Of a stretch of 64,000 nucleotides of DNA, positions 37,367 to 47,751 are shown in pieces (position 1 is the first letter of the stretch; each line of letters opens with the position of its first letter). Origin of the DNA: Proteus vulgaris (lineage in GTDB: Bacteria > Pseudomonadota > Gammaproteobacteria > Enterobacterales > Enterobacteriaceae); contig NZ_JAEHOQ010000023.1 of the NCBI RefSeq assembly GCF_016239305.1, positions 19,187 through 83,186 on the forward strand. The letters are read 5' to 3'. The notes beneath the pieces were generated by a model. It saw only the letters and a program-made list of their open reading frames with translations. It was not told the DNA's origin and did no database searches. A program made the translations under genes and the position numbers.

Positions 37367-38479
37367 TCAACAACTTTCATTTAGATCAGAAAAAGTGGAA
37401 TTAGGTAGATTTATCATCACTTCAACTGTAACTCGAGGAGCTATTGCACACAGTAACTCATAACCAATAGTGCCACATGCCGTTGCAACATCGTCAACAG
37501 GTAGTTGTTCACCCCATAATTCAACTGAGCTACCATAATTGACATCGGGGAAATCCGTAACATCAACGGTTAACATATCCATCGAAATACGCCCTACCAA
37601 TTGTGTTTTATGTCCATTAACAATAACTGGTGTACCATCTGGCGCATGTCTTGGATAACCATCGGCATAACCACAGGCAACAATCCCTATTCGCATATCA
37701 CGCTCAGCGGTATATCGACTGCCATAGCCTATTTGTTCACCTTTTTTCACTTGTTGAATGGCTAATATCTCACTATTAAATGTCATTACGGGTTGTAAAT
37801 CGAAATCAGCAATATCTTGCCAAACACCCGAAGGAGAAACACCATATAAAATAATGCCTGGTCGCACCCAATCTTGATATGTTTCAGGGTTAAATAACGT
37901 TGCCGCCGAATTTGCTAGACATAGAGGTAATTCTTTTACCATAGCTTGATTAATTACTGCTTTTTGCGCATCCATATTCAGCCCTGTATCTGCATTAGCA
38001 AAATGCGACATTTGTATAATAGAGCCAATGTTACTGATACTTTTAGCGCGAGCAATGGCTTGTTGATAAACATCAGAACGATAACCTAATCTATTCATTC
38101 CACTATTAAGTTTAAGATAGATATTAATGGGGCGTTCTAAGTGTGCCTTTTCTATGGCATCAAATTGCCAATCAGAGTGGATCGCCGTTGTTAGAGAGTA
38201 ACGCTCTAATAAATAAACATCTTCAGGTTTAAAAAAACCTTCAAGTAAAAGGATGGGACCTACCCACCCTTGCTCTCTTAGCATAATGGCTTTGTCTAAT
38301 TCAATTAATGCAAAACCATCTGTATGACTCAATGCTGGCCAAACACAGGATAATCCATGCCCATAAGCATCTGCTTTTACAACAGACCATACTTTGCTGC
38401 CTTTCACTCTCTCTTTGATAACAGACAGATTATGGCTTAATGCATCGAGGTTAATGGTTACTTTTGCGGGTCTGGACAT
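37367..38479 (-). CDS. dadX: Alanine racemase, catabolic (DadX type)
   Basis: A 370-residue PLP enzyme that interconverts L- and D-alanine. The PLP Lys is in VVKADAYGHG (residue 35), and the second catalytic Tyr is in IGYGSRYTAE. GRISMDMLTVD contributes substrate binding. It begins 13 nt after dadA on the same strand, so the pair converts L-alanine to D-alanine and then pyruvate. This context marks the catabolic DadX rather than the biosynthetic Alr. Confidence 0.95.
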   Translation of the reverse strand: MSRPAKVTINLDALSHNLSVIKERVKGSKVWSVVKADAYGHGLSCVWPALSHTDGFALIELDKAIMLREQGWVGPILLLEGFFKPEDVYLLERYSLTTAIHSDWQFDAIEKAHLERPINIYLKLNSGMNRLGYRSDVYQQAIARAKSISNIGSIIQMSHFANADTGLNMDAQKAVINQAMVKELPLCLANSAATLFNPETYQDWVRPGIILYGVSPSGVWQDIADFDLQPVMTFNSEILAIQQVKKGEQIGYGSRYTAERDMRIGIVACGYADGYPRHAPDGTPVIVNGHKTQLVGRISMDMLTVDVTDFPDVNYGSSVELWGEQLPVDDVATACGTIGYELLCAIAPRVTVEVMINLPNSTFSDLNESC

Positions 38480-38492
38480 GATTTTTCCTCAA

Positions 38493-39797
38493 TTAATAAG
38501 CTGCATCAAGTTTTTGCCCCGGTAAGAGCAATTTAGTATTAAAGCCATCGATATACCGAAACACAGATAAATCATCAGCGGCAATGGCAGGTTTATTCCC
38601 TGAAATTAAATCAGCCAATAGTTGCCCAGAGCCACATGCCATCGTCCAACCTAATGTGCCATGCCCTGTATTTAAAGATAAATTACGATAAGCCGTTGGC
38701 CCGACAATAGGAGTACCATCTGGCGTCATAGGTCTTAATCCTGTCCAGAATGTGGCCTTTTCTATATCGCCACCACCTTGATAAAGATCTTGTACAACCA
38801 TTTTTAATGTTTCACAGCGTGATTTTAAAACATCCAAATTAAAACCAACGACTTCCGCCATTCCACCGACACGAATTCGCTCATTAAAACGCGTTACTGC
38901 AATTTTATAGGTTTCATCGAGAATAGTTGATGTTGGTGCTCTTGAAGCATCAATAATCGGCATCGTAAGTGAATAGCCTTTAAGCGGATAAACAGGAATG
39001 GCGACTTTATTTCTCAAAAATTCCGTTGAGTAAGAGCCCATTGCAACGACGTAATGATCCGCGGTGAGTAACCCATCATGGCATTGAACGCCCGCTACTT
39101 TATCACCATCAAATAACAAATGTTTAATTTCTTTGTTAAATAAGAATGTAACACCTGCTTCCTCTGCCATTTTAGCGAGTTTTTTCGTGAAAATTTGGCA
39201 GTCACCTGTTTCATCATTTGGTAAACGCAAACCACCGGTGAGTTTATGACTCACATGCTCTAGTGCAGGCTCTGCTAATTTAAGTTGATCTGCCGTCAAT
39301 AATTCATAAGCAACGCCCTCTTGCTTTAAGACAGCAATATCATTAGAGGCATTATCAAATTGCTTTTGATCACGGAAAAGTTGAAGAGTTCCCCCTTGGC
39401 GCCCTTCATATTCAATTCCCGTATCTTGACGCAACTGGCGGATACAATCACGACTATATTCAGCAATGCGCACCATCCGACTTTTATTCATAGTGTAATG
39501 TGATGCATCACAATTGCGTAACATTTGCCACATCCAACGCAATTGGAACAGTGAACCGTCCGGTTTAATGGCTAAGGGTGCATGTTTTTGGAACATCCAT
39601 TTTACTGCTTTTAACGGAATACCTGGAGCGCCCCAAGGGGTTGCATATCCTGGCGAAATTTGGCCAGCATTGCCCGCACTGGTTTCTTCTGCGGCACTAC
39701 TTTGTCTATCAACAACAATAACTTCATGCCCTTGCTGCACAAGATACCACGCACTTGTTACACCAATAACGCCGCCACCTAAGATGATCACTTTCAT
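38493..39797 (-). CDS. dadA: D-amino acid dehydrogenase small subunit
   Basis: A 434-residue membrane-associated FAD enzyme that oxidises D-alanine to pyruvate, feeding electrons to the respiratory chain. The FAD-binding Rossmann motif [17 protein letters not shown] starts at residue 3, and the C-terminal FAD contact is [16 protein letters not shown]. The start MKVIILGGG is chosen because GGAG lies 8 nt upstream and E. coli DadA starts here; the longer open frame would add a spurious hydrophobic segment. It is first gene of the dadA-dadX operon. Confidence 0.96.
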   Translation of the reverse strand: MKVIILGGGVIGVTSAWYLVQQGHEVIVVDRQSSAAEETSAGNAGQISPGYATPWGAPGIPLKAVKWMFQKHAPLAIKPDGSLFQLRWMWQMLRNCDASHYTMNKSRMVRIAEYSRDCIRQLRQDTGIEYEGRQGGTLQLFRDQKQFDNASNDIAVLKQEGVAYELLTADQLKLAEPALEHVSHKLTGGLRLPNDETGDCQIFTKKLAKMAEEAGVTFLFNKEIKHLLFDGDKVAGVQCHDGLLTADHYVVAMGSYSTEFLRNKVAIPVYPLKGYSLTMPIIDASRAPTSTILDETYKIAVTRFNERIRVGGMAEVVGFNLDVLKSRCETLKMVVQDLYQGGGDIEKATFWTGLRPMTPDGTPIVGPTAYRNLSLNTGHGTLGWTMACGSGQLLADLISGNKPAIAADDLSVFRYIDGFNTKLLLPGQKLDAAY

Positions 39798-40203
39798 GGC
39801 AAGACTCCAATAATTTACATTGATATAACATAAGAATAATATTCCATACACAAAAAGCCAATATAGAATAATCATCTAGGCGAATAAAAAAGCAAATTTT
39901 AGAGTTAAGTCACATTTGTTTATTGTTGAATAAGTAATTTTCAACGAGAATTATAAAATTAATAAATAAAATCAACAGGATAAATTTTTACTAATAAATG
40001 ATAAGAATATTTATTAATAAATTAATTTACTTTGAAGAGAATTTAATCCGTAGGAAACAAGAATGCGGATTTTATTAAAAACCAAATATAGATAGAATTT
40101 TAGACTATAATTTTTCAATTAACTAACTTTGGTAACTCTTTTTACTAAAATTAGTCTATTTAAAGCATTGCCTAAAATATGACATTTTGTTTTTTAAAAA
40201 AAT
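39798..40203 (-). promoter_or_regulatory. dadA upstream region
   Basis: About 400 nt of very AT-rich DNA between fadR and dadA with no coding frame. It must hold the dadAX promoter. Lrp and CRP control dad in E. coli, but no confident site for either was found by eye. Confidence 0.35.
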
Positions 40204-40239
40204 AAAAAAACCAGCATCACAAATCAATGAGGATACTGG
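40204..40239 (-). terminator. fadR terminator
   Basis: CCAGTATC pairs with GATGCTGG (one mismatch) on the minus strand and is followed by seven T. It is about 30 nt after the fadR stop. Confidence 0.75.
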
Positions 40240-40270
40240 CCTTTTCTATTATGACAAAAACCGCAAAAAA

Positions 40271-40990
40271 TTAACGTTTAACTTCTTCCAAATCACTAGG
40301 AAGTGGTGATTGCAAACTTTGCCAGATAATCCCACTGTCTTTACCATATTGACGAACACATTCCATTACATGCTCAACATCTTTTTGTTCACATAATGCA
40401 GCTAATTTTTTATAGAATGCTAATGCAAGTTCTTTAGCTTGAATATTTGAAAAATAGTAACGACCAACACGTGTATACAGTCCTTTCAACCCATTGAGGA
40501 TAAGACCATAAATTGGATTGCCTGATGCGAAAGCTAGACCACGAAAAATGTTGTAATCTAATTCACTGAATTCATCAGCACTATTTTCTGTCGTTAGCTG
40601 ATGATTTAAAACTTCAATACATTTTTCAGGATTGCTTCTAAATGCAGTGCGGATAAAAATAGCTGAAATATTAGTTCTTACCGCCAATAAATTATCAATT
40701 AATTGCGGAACACGATCATGATCGAGACGAGCTACCGTTTCAAGAATATTAAGGCCGGATGTTTCCCAGAAATTGTTTACCTTTGTTGGCTTTCCATGTT
40801 GAATCGTTAGCCATCCATCGCGAGCAAGACGCTGTAATACTTCTCTTAATGTGGTTCTTGTTACACCAATTAATTCAGACAGTTCACGTTCCGCTGGTAG
40901 GATAGATCCAGGGGGAAAACGATTATTCCAGATGCTTTCAACAATATACTCTTCCGCAAAACCTGCGGGGCTTTGAGCCTTAATAACCAT
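40271..40990 (-). CDS. fadR: Fatty acid metabolism regulator FadR
   Basis: A 239-residue GntR-family regulator, the same length as E. coli FadR. It represses fad beta-oxidation genes and activates fabA/fabB, and is released from DNA by acyl-CoA. The winged helix is clear ([20 protein letters not shown], then [17 protein letters not shown]), followed by the all-helical acyl-CoA-binding domain. It diverges from nhaB, the conserved enterobacterial arrangement. Confidence 0.96.
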   Translation of the reverse strand: MVIKAQSPAGFAEEYIVESIWNNRFPPGSILPAERELSELIGVTRTTLREVLQRLARDGWLTIQHGKPTKVNNFWETSGLNILETVARLDHDRVPQLIDNLLAVRTNISAIFIRTAFRSNPEKCIEVLNHQLTTENSADEFSELDYNIFRGLAFASGNPIYGLILNGLKGLYTRVGRYYFSNIQAKELALAFYKKLAALCEQKDVEHVMECVRQYGKDSGIIWQSLQSPLPSDLEEVKR

Positions 40991-41223
40991 ATTTTTATTT
41001 CTTCCGAAGCGATTTTTCTGCTAATAATGAAAAAGATAATATCAGAATGCGTAATTTTGATATAGCTCAACCATCATTAAATAGTGAGTGGCATCATAAA
41101 ACCTGATGTAGTTTTATCAATTTATTATTACTAACGCGCTTAATTTCACAGCAATTAACGCGTACTATGGTTAGATCGCGCATGATTGCGCTTAAAATCT
41201 CTGTTTGGAGGATGAGAAACCTA

Positions 41224-42768
41224 ATGGATATGAGTATAAGACAAGCACTACTAAAGAACTTTATGGGAAATTCTCCCGATTGGTATAAGCTTGCTATTCT
41301 TACTTTTTTAATTATCAACCCACTGATTTTTTTCTTTGTTGACCCTTTTGTCGCCGGTTGGCTGTTAGTTGTAGAATTTATTTTTACACTGGCTATGGCG
41401 TTAAAGTGTTACCCATTACAACCCGGAGGACTACTTGCCATTGAGGCCGTCATTATTGGAATGACTAGCCCAAAACAAATTGGTCATGAAATTGCCAACA
41501 ACCTTGAAGTTATTTTACTTCTCGTCTTTATGGTTGCGGGTATCTATTTTATGAAGCAATTATTACTTTTTGCTTTTACCAAATTGCTTTTATCCATTCG
41601 TTCTAAACGAATGTTATCCATCGCTTTTTGCTTTGCAAGTGCATTTTTATCTGCCTTTTTAGATGCTTTAACCGTTATCGCTGTTGTGATCAGTGTTTCT
41701 CTCGGTTTCTACTCTATTTATCATAACTTCGCCTCTAACCAAGCAGGAGCAGAGCTAAATAATGATGGATTTATTGATACGGCAGAGAAAAAACAAACAT
41801 TAGAACAATTCCGTGCTTTTTTACGTAGCTTAATGATGCATGCCGGTGTAGGTACTGCATTAGGTGGCGTAATGACCATGGTAGGTGAGCCCCAAAACCT
41901 GATTATTGCAAAACATTTAGAGTGGGATTTTGTGACCTTCTTTATTCGAATGTCACCTGTCACAATTCCTGTTTTTTTTGCAGGTCTTGCTGTGTGCTAT
42001 TTAGTAGAGCGCTTTAAGCTTTTTGGTTATGGTGCTGAATTACCTGATTTAGTTCGTAAAGTTTTAACTGAGTACGATAAGAAAAACAGTGAAAAACGCA
42101 CTTCTCAAGAAAAAGCACAATTAATGGTTCAAGCATTAATTGGGATCTGGTTAATTGTTGCTTTAGCACTCCATTTAGCAGAAGTCGGTATTATTGGTTT
42201 ATCTGTTATCATCCTTGCGACTGCATTTTGTGGTATTACAGAAGAGCATGCGCTTGGTAAAGCATTTGAAGAAGCCTTACCTTTCACTGCATTGTTGACC
42301 GTTTTCTTCTCTATTGTTGCCGTTATTATTGACCAACAATTATTTGGTCCAATTATTCAGTTTGTTCTCCAAGCTTCAGAATCCTCACAGCTTTCTCTCT
42401 TCTATCTGTTTAATGGTCTATTATCTGCTATTTCAGATAACGTTTTTGTGGGTACTGTTTATATCAGTGAGGCCTTAACGGCATTACAAGATGGATTAAT
42501 TAGTCAATCACAATATGAACATATAGGTGTTGCCATTAATACAGGTACAAACTTACCTTCTGTCGCCACGCCGAATGGGCAAGCGGCATTCCTATTTTTA
42601 TTAACCTCCGCACTATCTCCGCTTATTCGTTTATCGTATGGACGAATGGTAATAATGGCTCTGCCATATACTATTATAATGACATTATTTGGTTTACTCG
42701 CCGTTGAATTTTGGTTAGTTCCTACAACACATTGGTTTTATGAAATAGGCCTGGTTGCTATTCCATAA
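41224..42768 (+). CDS. nhaB: Na+/H+ antiporter NhaB
   Basis: A 514-residue inner-membrane sodium/proton antiporter with about a dozen membrane segments. Conserved parts include [10 protein letters not shown] near the N-terminus, [29 protein letters not shown] and [14 protein letters not shown]. The start [13 protein letters not shown] matches E. coli NhaB (513 aa); a GGAGG lies 12 nt upstream, slightly far, so MSIRQ or another nearby ATG cannot be excluded. Neighbours fadR and dsbB are as in E. coli. Confidence 0.95.
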   Translation: MDMSIRQALLKNFMGNSPDWYKLAILTFLIINPLIFFFVDPFVAGWLLVVEFIFTLAMALKCYPLQPGGLLAIEAVIIGMTSPKQIGHEIANNLEVILLLVFMVAGIYFMKQLLLFAFTKLLLSIRSKRMLSIAFCFASAFLSAFLDALTVIAVVISVSLGFYSIYHNFASNQAGAELNNDGFIDTAEKKQTLEQFRAFLRSLMMHAGVGTALGGVMTMVGEPQNLIIAKHLEWDFVTFFIRMSPVTIPVFFAGLAVCYLVERFKLFGYGAELPDLVRKVLTEYDKKNSEKRTSQEKAQLMVQALIGIWLIVALALHLAEVGIIGLSVIILATAFCGITEEHALGKAFEEALPFTALLTVFFSIVAVIIDQQLFGPIIQFVLQASESSQLSLFYLFNGLLSAISDNVFVGTVYISEALTALQDGLISQSQYEHIGVAINTGTNLPSVATPNGQAAFLFLLTSALSPLIRLSYGRMVIMALPYTIIMTLFGLLAVEFWLVPTTHWFYEIGLVAIP

Positions 42769-42791
42769 CAATAGTTCTAAAGTTACACCAC

Positions 42792-42828
42792 AAAAATAGG
42801 ACTTTTACTTGATAAAAGTCCTATTTTT
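42792..42828 (+). terminator. nhaB terminator
   Basis: A perfect 16-bp stem AAAAATAGGACTTTTA and complement, 5-nt loop CTTGA, ending in a T-run, 23 nt after the nhaB stop. Confidence 0.88.
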
Positions 42829-42941
42829 TCATTAAAAGAAGATTGAATGTAAATATTTGTGAAATAACAGCTTTTAACTTTTTTTGCACTTGATTTTTGG
42901 GCAAAATAGACACTTATTTTAATATTTAAATGGACATTATT

Positions 42942-43466
42942 ATGCTGACTGCTCTTCGTCACTGGTCACAACGCCGTTTTTCATGGCTATTGCTTGCATT
43001 AACGGCAATAGGACTTGAAGGTGCTGCATTGTATTTTCAGTACGGAATGGAATTAATGCCTTGTGTGATGTGCGTTTATCAACGCATCGCAGTATTAGGA
43101 ATATTAGTTGCCGCATTCATTGGTGCAAGCGCACCCAAAATGGCACTTATGCGTATGGCAGGTAGTTTTTTATGGCTTTATTCAGCTTACCGAGGCATTG
43201 AACTAGCTTGGGAGCATACGCAACTTATTATTAATCCATCACCTTTTGCAACATGTGACTTCTTTGTCACATTGCCTTCTTGGTTTGCATTGCAAAATTG
43301 GTTCCCTGCTGTATTCCAAGCAACGGGTGACTGCTCTGTCAGCCAATGGCAATTCTTGACATTAGAAATGCCTCAATGGATGCTAATTATTTTCTCTGCT
43401 TACTTTGTTGTGGGTCTATTGGTCTTAATGAGCCAAATCACAAGTTCTTTTAAATCAAAAGAATAA
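42942..43466 (+). CDS. dsbB: Disulfide bond formation protein B
   Basis: An inner-membrane quinone reductase of about 174 residues with four membrane helices that reoxidises DsbA. The first periplasmic loop carries PCVMCVYQR (the CxxC pair) and the second loop has the two further Cys (ATCDFF and GDCSVS). The MLTALRHW start has a GGA upstream and fits E. coli DsbB; an ATG 12 nt earlier is possible. The gene follows nhaB as in E. coli and has its own terminator. Confidence 0.95.
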   Translation: MLTALRHWSQRRFSWLLLALTAIGLEGAALYFQYGMELMPCVMCVYQRIAVLGILVAAFIGASAPKMALMRMAGSFLWLYSAYRGIELAWEHTQLIINPSPFATCDFFVTLPSWFALQNWFPAVFQATGDCSVSQWQFLTLEMPQWMLIIFSAYFVVGLLVLMSQITSSFKSKE

Positions 43467-43468
43467 AA

Positions 43469-43502
43469 AAATTGCCCTTAGTAACACTACTAGGGGCAAT
43501 TT
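43469..43502 (+). terminator. dsbB terminator
   Basis: AAATTGCCCTTAGTA pairs with TACTAGGGGCAATTT (one G-T pair) around ACAC, directly after the dsbB stop. Confidence 0.8.
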
Positions 43503-43555
43503 ATTGTCGAAAATCAAGACATTAACATTGACTAAATAATATGCTTTAACTCGGT

Positions 43556-43864
43556 TTAACCTGGAATACAAACCCCTTCAATCAAAGCTTGTTCACTACA
43601 GCGCTTACCATTAGCAAACTGACACACTGGTGTCTGCCCACCATGTAATTCATAGTTTAAAGAAGGTATCCCTCCTGAAAAAACACATGTTGCCTTAGCC
43701 GATTCATCTAAAGGAACGCTAAGACTTGTTGTCGGTATTGTTCTGCTTTTATTCACTGCTTGTGTTGATGAGTATTGTGTCTGGGTTGAACTACTGCATC
43801 CTGCAATAAAACCAAAGCCAGCTAACATAAACAGATAATATGTTGTTTTAAATTTTCTTTGCAT
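43556..43864 (-). CDS. Small lipoprotein with DUF333 domain
   Basis: About 102 residues. A lipoprotein signal peptide ends in the lipobox GFIAGC (Cys23), followed by Ser/Thr-rich linker. The C-terminal part has CVFSGGIPSLNYELHGGQ, then CQFANGKRCSEQALIEGVC, the Cys pattern of the DUF333 (YoaF-like, so-called putative hemolysin) domain. The function is unknown; the six Cys are probably disulfide-bonded in the periplasm. The start ATG is chosen over a GTG three codons upstream because AGGG precedes it. It sits close to dsbB, a disulfide-forming gene, but converges with it. Confidence 0.82.
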   Translation of the reverse strand: MQRKFKTTYYLFMLAGFGFIAGCSSSTQTQYSSTQAVNKSRTIPTTSLSVPLDESAKATCVFSGGIPSLNYELHGGQTPVCQFANGKRCSEQALIEGVCIPG

Positions 43865-43897
43865 CAAAGGCACCCTAATGTCTGCTGTTATTCACTA

Positions 43898-44230
43898 TTA
43901 GTGTGAAGCACTTTTTGAGAGTAAGTTTATGACTAAAACACCAGCAATAATCAATCCCATACCGATAATGGCAGGTAGATCAAGTTTTTGTTGATAAAGG
44001 AAAACGGCTGCAACAGAAACTAACACAATCCCTAAACCACTCCATATTGCATAAGCAATACCCAATGGCATAACTCTTACCACTTGAGAAAGTGCCCAAA
44101 AAGAAAAACAATAGCCAATGACAACAACAATGGATGGATATAATCGACTAAAGCCTTCAGAGGCTTTTAACATTGTTGTCGCAATCACTTCAGATATAAT
44201 CGCCAACATTAAGTAAGTTAATCCATTCAT
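43898..44230 (-). CDS. emrE: Small multidrug resistance (SMR) efflux protein, EmrE-like
   Basis: A 110-residue, four-helix, proton-coupled exporter of cationic compounds that works as an antiparallel dimer. The essential Glu is in AIISEVIATTMLK (residue 14), and GIAYAIWSGLGIVLVS is the family signature in helix 3. The length equals E. coli EmrE. The ribosome site is AAGGCG. It sits between the sotB-like gene and the DUF333 gene on the same strand. Confidence 0.9.
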   Translation of the reverse strand: MNGLTYLMLAIISEVIATTMLKASEGFSRLYPSIVVVIGYCFSFWALSQVVRVMPLGIAYAIWSGLGIVLVSVAAVFLYQQKLDLPAIIGMGLIIAGVLVINLLSKSASH

Positions 44231-44312
44231 TTTTTCGCCTTAATCTTATACAAAGTCAATTTTGTGAATTCTATCACAAGCTCTATTGAGGATATTCATC
44301 TACGACAAATAA

Positions 44313-44346
44313 AAAAGGCATCCTTCATATCGAATAGATGCCTTTT
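44313..44346 (-). terminator. sotB terminator
   Basis: AAAAGGCATC pairs with GATGCCTTTT, and the minus strand continues into a T-run. It lies 18 nt beyond the sotB stop. Confidence 0.85.
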
Positions 44347-44363
44347 AAAATAAAAAGACTTAT

Positions 44364-45593
44364 TTAATGTTGATGAAGCTGATTTTTTTTACGGGGCTTT
44401 CCCCCCATAGAAACGCGATAACGACTAAAAATAAAACCACACCAGATAACAGCAATAATGCTTAATATCATGCCGGCATAACCCATGCTTGGCATACCCG
44501 CATGTAAAATAACTTGATTACCAATCAAAGCTCCAGCACCAATACCAATATTAAAAATACCGGAGTAAATAGACATCGCAATATCTGTTGCATCTGGAGC
44601 TAAATCAATCACTTTAACTTGCATACCAAGACCGATACACATAAAGCCAATTCCCCAAAAGATAATCAACACAATAAATGTCGTTAAATTTTGGCTACTT
44701 ATCATTAATAAACTTAAGCAAGCAGTAAGTAAAATTAGTGCAAAAAATAAAAATGATGTTGGCATCTTGGCACTGTAACGACTAAATAGCACACTACCAA
44801 TAATACCAGCACCACCAAAAATAAGTAAAACTAACGTAGCAAAGTTTTGATCTAATTTTGCAATATCAATAACAAAAGGCTCGATATAGCTATAAGCCGT
44901 AAAGTGTGCAGTAACGGCAATAACTGTTAACAGGAAAATCCCCATTAATGGCCCACGTTTTAATAATACAGGTACACTTTTTAATGAACCAGAATGCTCA
45001 CTGGGTAATAAAGGTAAATAGCGCATTAATGCAAACATGGTAATTAAAGCTAAAACACCAATTCCCATAAATGTTGCACGCCATCCTAACCATTGCCCAA
45101 CAACACGCCCAATGGGTAAACCAAGAACTGTAGCTAACGCTGTTCCTGTTGCTAATAAACCTAACGCTTGAGCTCGTTTACCAGGAGGCGCTACTCTAAT
45201 TGCCAATGAGGCAGTAATAGACCAAAAAACCGCATGAGAAAAAGCAACGCCTATACGCCCTGCTATCAACGATTTAAAATCCCATGCAATACCAGATAAT
45301 ATATGACTTAAAATAAAAAGAATAAATAAGATAATAAGTAACTTACGGCGTTCAACTTTACTAGTCATTATCATTAATGGTAATGACATTAAAGCAACCA
45401 CCCAAGCATATATTGTGATCATTAAACCTGTTTGAGCTGGGATCATTCCAAAGCTTTCAGAAATATCACTTAACAGAGCAACAGGAACAAATTCTGTTGT
45501 ATTAAAAACGAAAGCTGCAAACGACAATATTATTACCCTGATCCACGCTGTTTGGCGACTTACTTCATTTATGGTTGGTGTTGCGATATTCAT
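44364..45593 (-). CDS. sotB: MFS sugar/drug efflux transporter SotB-like
   Basis: A 409-residue, 12-helix major facilitator of the SotB/AraJ group, which exports arabinose, IPTG and some drugs. Its N-terminal half ([20 protein letters not shown], then [15 protein letters not shown] and VERRKLL) is very close to E. coli SotB (YdeA, about 396 aa), as are [13 protein letters not shown] and [17 protein letters not shown] second small exporter gene (emrE) lies downstream beyond a terminator. Confidence 0.9.
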   Translation of the reverse strand: MNIATPTINEVSRQTAWIRVIILSFAAFVFNTTEFVPVALLSDISESFGMIPAQTGLMITIYAWVVALMSLPLMIMTSKVERRKLLIILFILFILSHILSGIAWDFKSLIAGRIGVAFSHAVFWSITASLAIRVAPPGKRAQALGLLATGTALATVLGLPIGRVVGQWLGWRATFMGIGVLALITMFALMRYLPLLPSEHSGSLKSVPVLLKRGPLMGIFLLTVIAVTAHFTAYSYIEPFVIDIAKLDQNFATLVLLIFGGAGIIGSVLFSRYSAKMPTSFLFFALILLTACLSLLMISSQNLTTFIVLIIFWGIGFMCIGLGMQVKVIDLAPDATDIAMSIYSGIFNIGIGAGALIGNQVILHAGMPSMGYAGMILSIIAVIWCGFIFSRYRVSMGGKPRKKNQLHQH

Positions 45594-46053
45594 AATTAGT
45601 CGATACTTTCTTAAATAATATTGATGTATATATCATTGCTTTATAATATAAGTCTTCATATAACTCGCTTTGTCCACTTGCTTTAAAAAGTTTTGATTTA
45701 TTGATAATAAAAAAAGGACATAAATACAAAAATGCGTTTTTTCAAAACAAAAAACAAACCAAATTATGACTAAACTTCATAGCTAAAGCGAATCAGCTAT
45801 CAATTTTAGCATATTCATCTCATGACTTTAAATCCCTAGCGCAACTTCTTTTTAACGTTAACATACTCTAAGTATGTTAACATTGCAGATATAAATAACT
45901 CATTCGTAATCTGATTAAAATAATAGAAACAAACAATTCTGAGTAAAAATACACAGTGTATTCATTGAATTATGATAAGAAATATTAATTTATTTATTGA
46001 AAATATTCTTATATTGAGATGAAAAATGAATAAAAATAGGAAGGATATATCAA
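45594..46053. promoter_or_regulatory. Gap upstream of sotB with a large operator-like palindrome
   Basis: About 460 AT-rich nt with no gene. It holds a perfect inverted repeat GTTAACATACT-CTA-AGTATGTTAAC at 45857-45881. This has the look of a dimeric repressor site, and no T-run follows, so it is not a typical terminator. It lies 264 nt upstream of the sotB start. Confidence 0.45.
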
Positions 46054-46473
46054 TTACTGGCTTAAATTATCAATAACTTGAATTGCTTGCTCGCAAGCTA
46101 TGTTTCCTGTGGATGATGTTGATTCATCAAAAGTATTTTTAATCGTAGTAATTTGTTCTACAGCCGATCGGGGTAAAATTAAACGCCTTTTAGAAAGTGC
46201 ACTATCAACCTCATTTAACTTTTGAGCTAATTGTTGACAACTACCATTATTCTCTTTTGTCTTATAGACAGCCATAAGCGTATCGCGCTTTGCTTCTACA
46301 GTAGAAATAGTTTCGCTCATTTTTGATGATGAATTTTCAATGACTTCACGCCCTTCATTCCAAATTTCAGCCGTTGTTTCTTTAAAGACAGACACCATTA
46401 AAATTGCAATAAAAATAGCCAACATGATTGTCAGTGATAAAAGCCCTCCTGCAATAATGAGTATTTGTTTCAT
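46054..46473 (-). CDS. Small membrane-anchored protein of unknown function
   Basis: A 139-residue protein I do not recognise. One N-terminal membrane segment (about residues 3-29, ILIIAGGLLSLTIMLAIFIA and on) is followed by a helical, charged domain (KETTAEIWNEGREVIENSSS) likely in the periplasm. It contains two Cys (NNGSCQQ and NIACEQ) that could form a disulfide. The start is set at MKQILIIAGG because GGAG lies 7 nt upstream; an ATG four codons earlier has no such site. It looks monocistronic, in an AT-rich region. Confidence 0.7.
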   Translation of the reverse strand: MKQILIIAGGLLSLTIMLAIFIAILMVSVFKETTAEIWNEGREVIENSSSKMSETISTVEAKRDTLMAVYKTKENNGSCQQLAQKLNEVDSALSKRRLILPRSAVEQITTIKNTFDESTSSTGNIACEQAIQVIDNLSQ

Positions 46474-46611
46474 CTTTAACTCCATATATTTGTTATCTCT
46501 ATTTTTAATATATATAGTTTAAATAATTCAGGTTCAATCTGGATTACGATTCTTTTTATTTTTTACATTTTATTACGGAGGTATACAGTTCTAATTATTC
46601 TTATTTTATTT

Positions 46612-46643
46612 TTATAAAAAATAAGCACCTAATCGTAGGTGCT
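46612..46643 (-). terminator. Terminator after the 46.7-kb methyltransferase gene
   Basis: AGCACCTA-ATCG-TAGGTGCT (46624-46643) followed on the minus strand by TTATTTTTTATAAA, 34 nt beyond the stop. Confidence 0.8.
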
Positions 46644-46676
46644 GATAATCAATATATAAATTTATCTTAATAAAAA

Positions 46677-47462
46677 TCATTTCTTAGAGCAACACGCAAT
46701 ATAATTTAAATTATGACGATTTTCTCTAAAAAAACGAAACATTGATAAAAATCTTTCTCTATTTTGTTTATTTTTCAGTCCATTTTTAATTATTTTTGCT
46801 GTTCTAAGTAAACCTTCATCACGGATTAAACCTGCAGGTGACATTAAGCTCATATTGCCTGATTTTATTTTTACTTCTGAAAAGCCAATATTAATAAACA
46901 AGTCATGCCATTCTTGCTTAAACATAGGAGCCACGTTTGATTTCACGACCCCAATAAAATTATCTTTATCGACATCATTATTTTTTTTCATAATATCATG
47001 TGTTAATAACAGACCGCCGGGTTTTAAAACACGATAATACTCTTTTACTAATTTAGCTTTGGCTTTATCCGCATACATTGTCAACATCGCTTCATTTAAA
47101 ACAACATCAAAGCTATTATCGGGAAAAGGCAGAGATAAGGCATTGGCTTTTGTTAGCTGAATCAAATGTGATAACTGCGCATTTTCAACATTATGTTGTG
47201 CATTAGCTAATGCTTTTTCATCCATATCAATCGCAATAATATGACAACCATATTTTTGCGCTATTTCGATTGATGTTGTCGCCATATTACAAGCAATCTC
47301 TAAAACATAGCTTGAGGATGTAAAATTCCCATTATTAATTAACCAATCAGATGCTTCCACACCACCTGGTCTTAAGCGTGTTTTTCCTAAACTAGCTAAA
47401 AAAGTATGTCCTACTTTTGACTGTTCTTGAGACATAGATTGTGTTGTTGTTTGAGTTTCCAT
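46677..47462 (-). CDS. Class I SAM-dependent methyltransferase
   Basis: A 261-residue methyltransferase of the Methyltransf_11/UbiE-like type. Motif I is VLEIACNMATTSIEIA, an acidic end of strand 2 is in IIAIDMDEKALANA, and motif IV is FDVVLNEAMLTM. Residues YRVLKPGGLLLTHD form the post-motif typical of small-molecule methyltransferases. The substrate is unknown. The start METQTTTQ is chosen since GGGGG precedes it. It diverges from the DUF305 gene; the shared 289-nt gap contains a CueR-like promoter pointing the other way. Confidence 0.8.
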   Translation of the reverse strand: METQTTTQSMSQEQSKVGHTFLASLGKTRLRPGGVEASDWLINNGNFTSSSYVLEIACNMATTSIEIAQKYGCHIIAIDMDEKALANAQHNVENAQLSHLIQLTKANALSLPFPDNSFDVVLNEAMLTMYADKAKAKLVKEYYRVLKPGGLLLTHDIMKKNNDVDKDNFIGVVKSNVAPMFKQEWHDLFINIGFSEVKIKSGNMSLMSPAGLIRDEGLLRTAKIIKNGLKNKQNRERFLSMFRFFRENRHNLNYIACCSKK

Positions 47463-47685
47463 ATTGCCCCCATAAAGTTGCATTAATAATGCAACTTTAT
47501 AATAAAAAACATTTAATGGGAATAGTTATCATTACTTTTCTCTGTTTTTATAAAGAAAATCTTAAAGCACACAATAAATAAATTTTTAATCGTGATATGA
47601 AATTTATTGAAATAGAATGAGTTAAATAAACTATTCTGTAATTACGTCATTAAAAGTAAAGAATATTAAACTTTGAATAACAACA

Positions 47686-47716
47686 TTGACCTTCCCCTAA
47701 GGGGAATCTTTAAAGT
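47686..47716 (+). promoter_or_regulatory. CueR-type (MerR-family) copper promoter
   Basis: TTGACC, then a 19-nt spacer containing the palindrome TTCCCCTAAGGGGAA, then TAAAGT. The 19-nt spacer and the sequence TTGACCTTCCCCT are those of the E. coli copA promoter bound by CueR. It lies 35 nt before the DUF305 gene and points toward it. Confidence 0.75.
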
Positions 47717-47751
47717 AATAACAATTTCACGATAAAGTAAAGGAAACTGTT

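Noticed and set aside
43898..45593. EmrE-like and SotB-like exporters as the peptide cluster's transporter
   Set aside because: They lie over 20 kb away, each resembles its own E. coli counterpart, and nothing links them to the cluster.
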